Assembly (NCBI GenBank): GCA_964397565.1
Contig: CAYNJC010000025.1
Location: 1-64,000, forward strand
DNA from: JAPLST01 sp964397565
Lineage (GTDB): Bacteria > Auribacterota > UBA3054 > JAPLST01
DNA: 64,000 nt
Direction: 5' to 3'
Below, piece by piece: positions 60,838 through 64,000 of the stretch; position 1 is the stretch's first letter; each line of letters begins with the position of its first letter. Position numbers and translations under genes: made by a program. The notes under the pieces are model-generated. The model was given only the letters and a program-made list of their open reading frames with translations. It was not told where the DNA came from and searched no databases.

Positions 60838-60882
60838 TAAAAAAGCTGGCCTGCATCCTTTTCACGGTGCGGCCAGCAGCTT
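60838..60882 (-). terminator. Terminator-like attenuator between precursor and pqqD
   Basis: On the minus strand: CTGGCC-rich arm (AAGCTGCTGGCC), loop, GGCCAGCTT, then six T's. A 7-bp GC stem followed by a T-run is a classic factor-independent terminator. In RiPP operons such a site after the precursor keeps precursor mRNA abundant relative to enzyme mRNA. Confidence 0.65.
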
Positions 60883-61006
60883 CTTGATGAAACCTTTTCC
60901 GGCGAATGTTACCACGCCTCGCCACTGTCCCGTGTACCAATATCGTGCTCCCTTCGCCGATTGGTACGTGCCACGAGCAGCGGACTACGCGGTAGACAAA
61001 CGCCGC

Positions 61007-61171
61007 TTACGAGCCACTCGGCCCGTTTGAGCATGTCCTCGGGTCGGTCTTCAAACAGCCCAGCAATCTCTCCTCCAGCTTAAGCGGGACAAAGGTTGCC
61101 TTGGGCGCCTCATAGGGCTGCTTGTGCGATGCCTGCGCCGCAGTGGTCACGGTGATGTGCTGCTTTTCCAT
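61007..61171 (-). CDS. RiPP precursor peptide (54 residues)
   Basis: A short gene upstream of the PqqD and maturase genes, same strand. GGAGAG lies 5 bp before the ATG. The peptide starts MEKQHITVTTAAQASHKQ. It then has PYEAPKATFVPLKLEERLLG, a leader-like Y-x-x-P-x(5)-V-x-L-x-x-E-E-x-L-L, ending CLKTDPRTCSNGPSGS with two Cys, two Ser, Thr and Gly residues suitable for modification. Putative cleavage would follow the LLG. No homologue was searched. Size, position, ribosome site, leader pattern and following attenuator together support it. Confidence 0.75.
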   Translation of the reverse strand: MEKQHITVTTAAQASHKQPYEAPKATFVPLKLEERLLGCLKTDPRTCSNGPSGS

Positions 61172-61281
61172 GCTAACTCTCCATACCGTTGAATAACCAG
61201 CAATTTTCTTGTAAAAATACTTTTGTTAAGTATACCAAGAACGGCCACTTTTGTCAAGGATGGCTTTTGACAGGGTGGTTT

Positions 61282-61295
61282 TGCCTCATGAGGCA
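61282..61295. promoter_or_regulatory. 14-bp perfect palindrome upstream of the ssrA promoter
   Basis: TGCCTCATGAGGCA, 8 bp before the ssrA -35 box and between the divergent precursor and ssrA genes. Candidate operator. Confidence 0.35.
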
Positions 61296-61302
61296 GTCCA
61301 TA

Positions 61303-61331
61303 TTGCAAAATCAGCCGGGCTATGGTATACT
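61303..61331 (+). promoter_or_regulatory. ssrA promoter TTGCAA-17-TATACT
   Basis: TTGCAA (61303-61308), 17 bp, TATACT (61326-61331) with TGG before it. Mature tmRNA begins 19 bp after the -10 box. Confidence 0.7.
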
Positions 61332-61349
61332 GAGGTAGATCTTTGGTAT

Positions 61350-61704
61350 GGGGGCGCACTGGGTTCGACTGGAGTCGATGCTGTACCGTGGCGTGCCGCG
61401 GACGTCCGTTGGCCGCGTTACCAATCGGGCACAAACAACAAACGCGAACGAAGAACTCGCACTTGCTGCGTAATTTAACGTAGCCGCTCGGTCGTCGTGC
61501 TGCCTGTCAGGGCGACATGAGCGACGATTACAGGCTGGCGCGGATGATCGGCTGGGAGCCATCCGCGTGAGACACTTCCCGGCTCGACCGGCGGTGGCCT
61601 GCTGATGGGCAACCAATGGTTTAAACTCAATCCACCAGCTACGCGCGTAGAAGCGGTACGGATAGATGTTCAGGACGCGGGTTCAACTCCCGCCGCCTCC
61701 ACCA
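61350..61704 (+). ncRNA. ssrA: Transfer-messenger RNA (tmRNA)
   Basis: Rescues stalled ribosomes by trans-translation. The 5' end GGGGGCG pairs with CGCCTCC before the encoded ACCA (61701-61704), forming the acceptor stem. The 5' segment GGGTTCGACTGG and the 3' GGGTTCAACTCCCG T-arm are standard. The tag reading frame 61429-61473 encodes AQTTNANEELALAA followed by TAA, ending in the usual ALAA degradation signal. One-piece form, 355 nt. Confidence 0.95.
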
Positions 61705-61711
61705 CTTTTCT

Positions 61712-61732
61712 GCATTCTGTATTCAGGGTTCA
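61712..61732. repeat. Three heptamers of the form NNNTTCN after ssrA
   Basis: GCATTCT, GTATTCA, GGGTTCA, 8 bp after the tmRNA 3' end. Confidence 0.5.
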
Positions 61733-61852
61733 GTGGCAACGTTGCCGCACTGATCACTGACGCACCCTTTTCCGACCTATTGACTTTCCCATCTTGGTTG
61801 GCTATCATCACTGGCCGGTCTGTTGCAGCCGCACAGATCAGCACCCTAACGC

Positions 61853-63010
61853 ATGGCTGACCAGCTTCACATCCACGTCGTCGAGACCGCGCGTGACCGC
61901 GCCGCATTCCTCGATCTTCCTTGGCGCATCTATGCCGGCTCGCCGTGCTGGGTGCCGCCACTCCGGCGCATCATCCGTCACCAACTTGATTTTCGCGCGC
62001 ACCCCTTTTGGCAGCATGCCGAGGGCTGCCTGTTCATCGCCTGCCGCGGCGCCGCAGTGCTCGGCCGCATATGCGCGCAGATTGACCACGCTTACATTGC
62101 GCAATGGCACGAGCCGGTCGGCTCGTTCGGTTTCTTTGAATGTGTGGATGAGGTCGCCGTGGCGCGCGCGCTGGTGCAGGCAGCGGCGGCCTGGCTGCAG
62201 CAGCGCGGCATGCGCGTGCTGCGCGGCCCGATGAGCCCCTCGTGTCATGGCGAATGGGGCCTGCTGATCGAGGGCTTCGCGCGGCCGCCGACCTTACTGA
62301 TGCCGTACAACCCGCCCTACTATCGCGCCCTGCTGGAGGCCTGCGGCTTGCGCCCGGTCAAGACGGTGCTGGCCTATGAAAAAACGCAGGACAGTCAGAG
62401 CCCGGCGGTACTCGCACGCATCGCCGCGCGGCTCCTGCGCAATTCACACGTGCGCATCGAGTGCCTGCGCAAGGCCGAGCTGAAGCACAGGGCGGAAACT
62501 GTGCGCCTGCTGTACAATGCCACCTGGAGCGCGCAGTGGGGTTTTACGCCGCTCAGCGCGGGTGAAATGAACGAGTTTCTCGACGCGGTGCGCTTCTTCG
62601 GCCGCGAAGAGCTGGCGTGGCTGGCCTTTTATGACGACCAACCAGCGGGGCTGTGCATCACCCTGCCCGATATCAATGAAATCCTGCGCGATGCCAACGG
62701 ACGACTCGGCCTGCGCACGCTCTGGCGCCTGCTATTTCAGCAGCGGCGCATCACGGGCTGCCGCACGATGTTGGTCGGGTTTTTGCCGCAATTCCGGCGC
62801 ACCGGTCTGCCGGCTTTGCTCTATCACATATCCGAGCCGTATATCCGCGCGCACTTCCAGCGGGCCGAGTTCTCGTGGATTTTGGAGGATAATCTGCCGA
62901 TGCAAATGCTGATCGGCGCCATCGGTGCGACGGTCAGTAAACGCTACCAGCTCTTTGAATTGCAGCTGCCTGTATCACCGCCGATTCCGCTCTTCGATGA
63001 ACATCGCTGA
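61853..63010 (+). CDS. YghO-like GNAT-fold protein
   Basis: 385 residues. FLDLPWRIYAGSPCWVPPLRRIIRHQLDFRAHPFWQHAEGCLFIACRGAAVLGRICA is characteristic of the YghO family, which has a double GNAT-like fold. LRGPMSPSCHGEWGLLIEGF and YNPPYYRALLEACGLRPVKTVLAYE follow. Function unknown; related genes occur beside sphingolipid-synthesis genes in some bacteria. Overlaps the hydrolase gene by 14 bp. Confidence 0.8.
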   Translation: MADQLHIHVVETARDRAAFLDLPWRIYAGSPCWVPPLRRIIRHQLDFRAHPFWQHAEGCLFIACRGAAVLGRICAQIDHAYIAQWHEPVGSFGFFECVDEVAVARALVQAAAAWLQQRGMRVLRGPMSPSCHGEWGLLIEGFARPPTLLMPYNPPYYRALLEACGLRPVKTVLAYEKTQDSQSPAVLARIAARLLRNSHVRIECLRKAELKHRAETVRLLYNATWSAQWGFTPLSAGEMNEFLDAVRFFGREELAWLAFYDDQPAGLCITLPDINEILRDANGRLGLRTLWRLLFQQRRITGCRTMLVGFLPQFRRTGLPALLYHISEPYIRAHFQRAEFSWILEDNLPMQMLIGAIGATVSKRYQLFELQLPVSPPIPLFDEHR

Positions 63011-63536
63011 CACGACTGCGCTGGTGTTGATTGATGTGCAGGCATCACTGGCGCCGCTGATGTTCGAGGCCGCGCTGTTGCGCGCCAATTTGCGCAAAGT
63101 GCTGGCGGGCGCCCGTCTGCTCGGCGTGCCAGTGCTGTGGTGCGAACAACATCCACGCCATTTGGGCGGCACGCTGCCGGAGCTGGCCGCGCTACTGCCG
63201 GACCAGCAGCCAATTTCCAAGATGACGTTCAGTTGTTGCGGCTGTCCGCCGTTCATGCAGGCCGTGCGCGCCCTGGGCCGCCCAACTATGGTGCTGACCG
63301 GTATCGAAACCCATGTCTGTGTCTATCAAACCGCGCGCGATCTGATGGCCGACGGCTATCGCGTCGAAGTCGTGGCCGATGCGGTCTCGTCGCGCACCGC
63401 GCTCAACCGCACGATCGGCCTGCAGCGCGTGCAGCAGCTCGGCGCGGTTGTGACCTGCACCGAAATGCTCTTGTTGGAATTGCTCGGCAGTGCCGAACAT
63501 CCAGCGTTCAAGGCGATCCTGCAACTGATTAAGTGA
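62997..63536 (+). CDS. Isochorismatase-family cysteine hydrolase
   Basis: 179 residues. The catalytic triad of the family is visible: Asp in ALVLIDVQ, Lys in QPISKMTFSCCG, Cys in TGIETHVCVYQTARDL (with the conserved cis-peptide region before it). Members hydrolyse isochorismate, nicotinamide or similar amides. This compact form resembles YcaC/hydrolase types with no assigned substrate. Start at 62997 overlaps the GNAT gene. Confidence 0.88.
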   Translation: MNIADTTALVLIDVQASLAPLMFEAALLRANLRKVLAGARLLGVPVLWCEQHPRHLGGTLPELAALLPDQQPISKMTFSCCGCPPFMQAVRALGRPTMVLTGIETHVCVYQTARDLMADGYRVEVVADAVSSRTALNRTIGLQRVQQLGAVVTCTEMLLLELLGSAEHPAFKAILQLIK

Positions 63537-63667
63537 GTTGTTACTATAGTAGACGTCTCGTAACAGAAGCACCATTTCTGAAGGCTCCCCACGGTCTCGC
63601 CGCTGGCGTGACCGCGGCTGAATCAGATTGAGCAGAACCACGCGCCCGCTCTTTTCAATACCTGCTT

Positions 63668-63698
63668 CCACCGATCCCGCCACCGGCGGGATCGGTGG
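63668..63698. repeat. Perfect 14-bp-stem hairpin with CCCGCC-ACC-GGCGGG core
   Basis: CCACCGATCCCGCC, loop ACC, exact complement. Member of the GGCGGG hairpin family. The surrounding 63537-63825 gap holds no gene; a shorter relative is at 63598-63612. Confidence 0.6.
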
Positions 63699-63825
63699 GG
63701 AGACGGAACTGCACAACATGACCATATGGGTGCGGGTAACTTCATTGCGTTGCTACTACAATTTCTAGTATTGCGAGACGGTTACTACCACTGAAATGCG
63801 CCAATCACTAACCTTGGGAGTTTGT

Positions 63826-64000
63826 ATGGAAAAAACATGGATGGGTATTGTGCTGGCGTGGCTGCTGGTAGTGCGCAGTGCTTGCGCCGACAGCGTCTGG
63901 GCGCTTGAGGCCAACGGCATTTTGCGCGAGATCAATCCGGCCACCGGTGGCGAAATTGCGCAACACACATTAGCCGGAGGCGCCATTGGCTATGGCGGTC
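63826..64000 (+). CDS. Secreted protein, 3' end outside window
   Basis: Starts with GGGAG about 6 bp upstream. Signal peptide (WMGIVLAWLLVVRSACA) then DSVWALEANGILREINPATGGEIAQHTLAGGAIGYGG. The last part resembles the first blade of a beta-propeller surface protein of the kind that often ends in PEP-CTERM. Only 58 codons are visible. Confidence 0.6.
   Translation, partial: MEKTWMGIVLAWLLVVRSACADSVWALEANGILREINPATGGEIAQHTLAGGAIGYGG

Noticed and set aside
56376..61171. Lasso-peptide cluster
   Set aside because: HprK-like and PF14907 genes fit, but there is no asparagine-synthetase-like cyclase or transglutaminase-like protease, and a radical SAM/SPASM enzyme is present.
61350..61704. tRNA gene at the tmRNA 3' end
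   Set aside because: The tRNA-like acceptor and T-arm belong to tmRNA; no separate anticodon arm is present.

Overview
The window is GC-rich bacterial chromosome, probably from a member of the PVC superphylum (Kiritimatiellota/Lentisphaerota-like). This is an inference from gene content: PEP-CTERM surface proteins with right-handed beta-helix (PMP-like) repeats, sulfatase and fucosidase genes, an ATP-cone/uridine-kinase fusion, FGE-fold secreted proteins and a fused homocysteine methyltransferase/MTHFR. No 16S rRNA is present, so the lineage is not proven. No tRNA genes were seen; the only stable RNA gene recognised is tmRNA (61350-61704).

Layout. 1-2.9 kb: two sensor-kinase/response-regulator proteins. 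3.2-9.8 kb: a housekeeping block (gltX, pgsA, der, a divergent plsY-like gene, ybeY, a CorC/CNNM protein, a membrane-anchored phosphatase). 9.8-12.3 kb: an accessory patch with a secreted protein, an attC-like palindrome, and a DinB-family gene cut short by a transposase-less nested-palindrome element. 12.4-18 kb: SDR, cupin, orphan ABC-binding lipoprotein, AsmA-like and YihY proteins. 18-25 kb: carbohydrate genes (GH29 fucosidase, URO-D-like protein, sulfatase-fold enzyme with Thr at the catalytic position, large putative glycosidase) interspersed with MITE-like repeats. 25-39 kb: miaB-radC-SPOR protein-mutS, a secreted protein, HMT/MTHFR, a lipoprotein, an NYN protein, ATP-cone/uridine kinase, and an APC permease fused to a PTS EIIA domain. 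39-50 kb: three very large PEP-CTERM beta-helix proteins and an XRE-cupin regulator. 50-52.6 kb: a Wzm/Wzt-type polysaccharide exporter.

Two systems stand out. (1) 54.1-56.0 kb on the minus strand looks like a decayed diversity-generating retroelement (DGR). A secreted FGE/C-type-lectin-fold protein has a C-terminus with variable-region character, followed by a perfect 10-bp stem hairpin, then N-terminal remnants of an HRDC-type accessory protein and of a DGR-type reverse transcriptase. No template repeat is visible. (2) 56.4-61.2 kb on the minus strand is a RiPP-like operon. A 54-residue precursor not previously obvious as a gene is followed by a terminator-like attenuator, a PqqD-like protein, a radical SAM/SPASM maturase, an HprK-like kinase, a SipW-like peptidase fused to GNAT, and a PF14907-type nucleotidyltransferase, with overlaps joining the modification genes. 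A 57-residue PEP-CTERM miniprotein lies just downstream.

At the repeat level the intergenic regions carry at least ten short arrays with a strict 7-bp period but different unit sequences, period-10 arrays next to the truncated DGR genes, four copies of a ~130/223-bp MITE with a removable ~95-bp module, and several families of short GC-rich palindromes. Promoters of the form TTGnnn-17-TGnTATAnT recur, and some -10 boxes lie only 6-8 nt from the start codon, suggesting leaderless transcripts.
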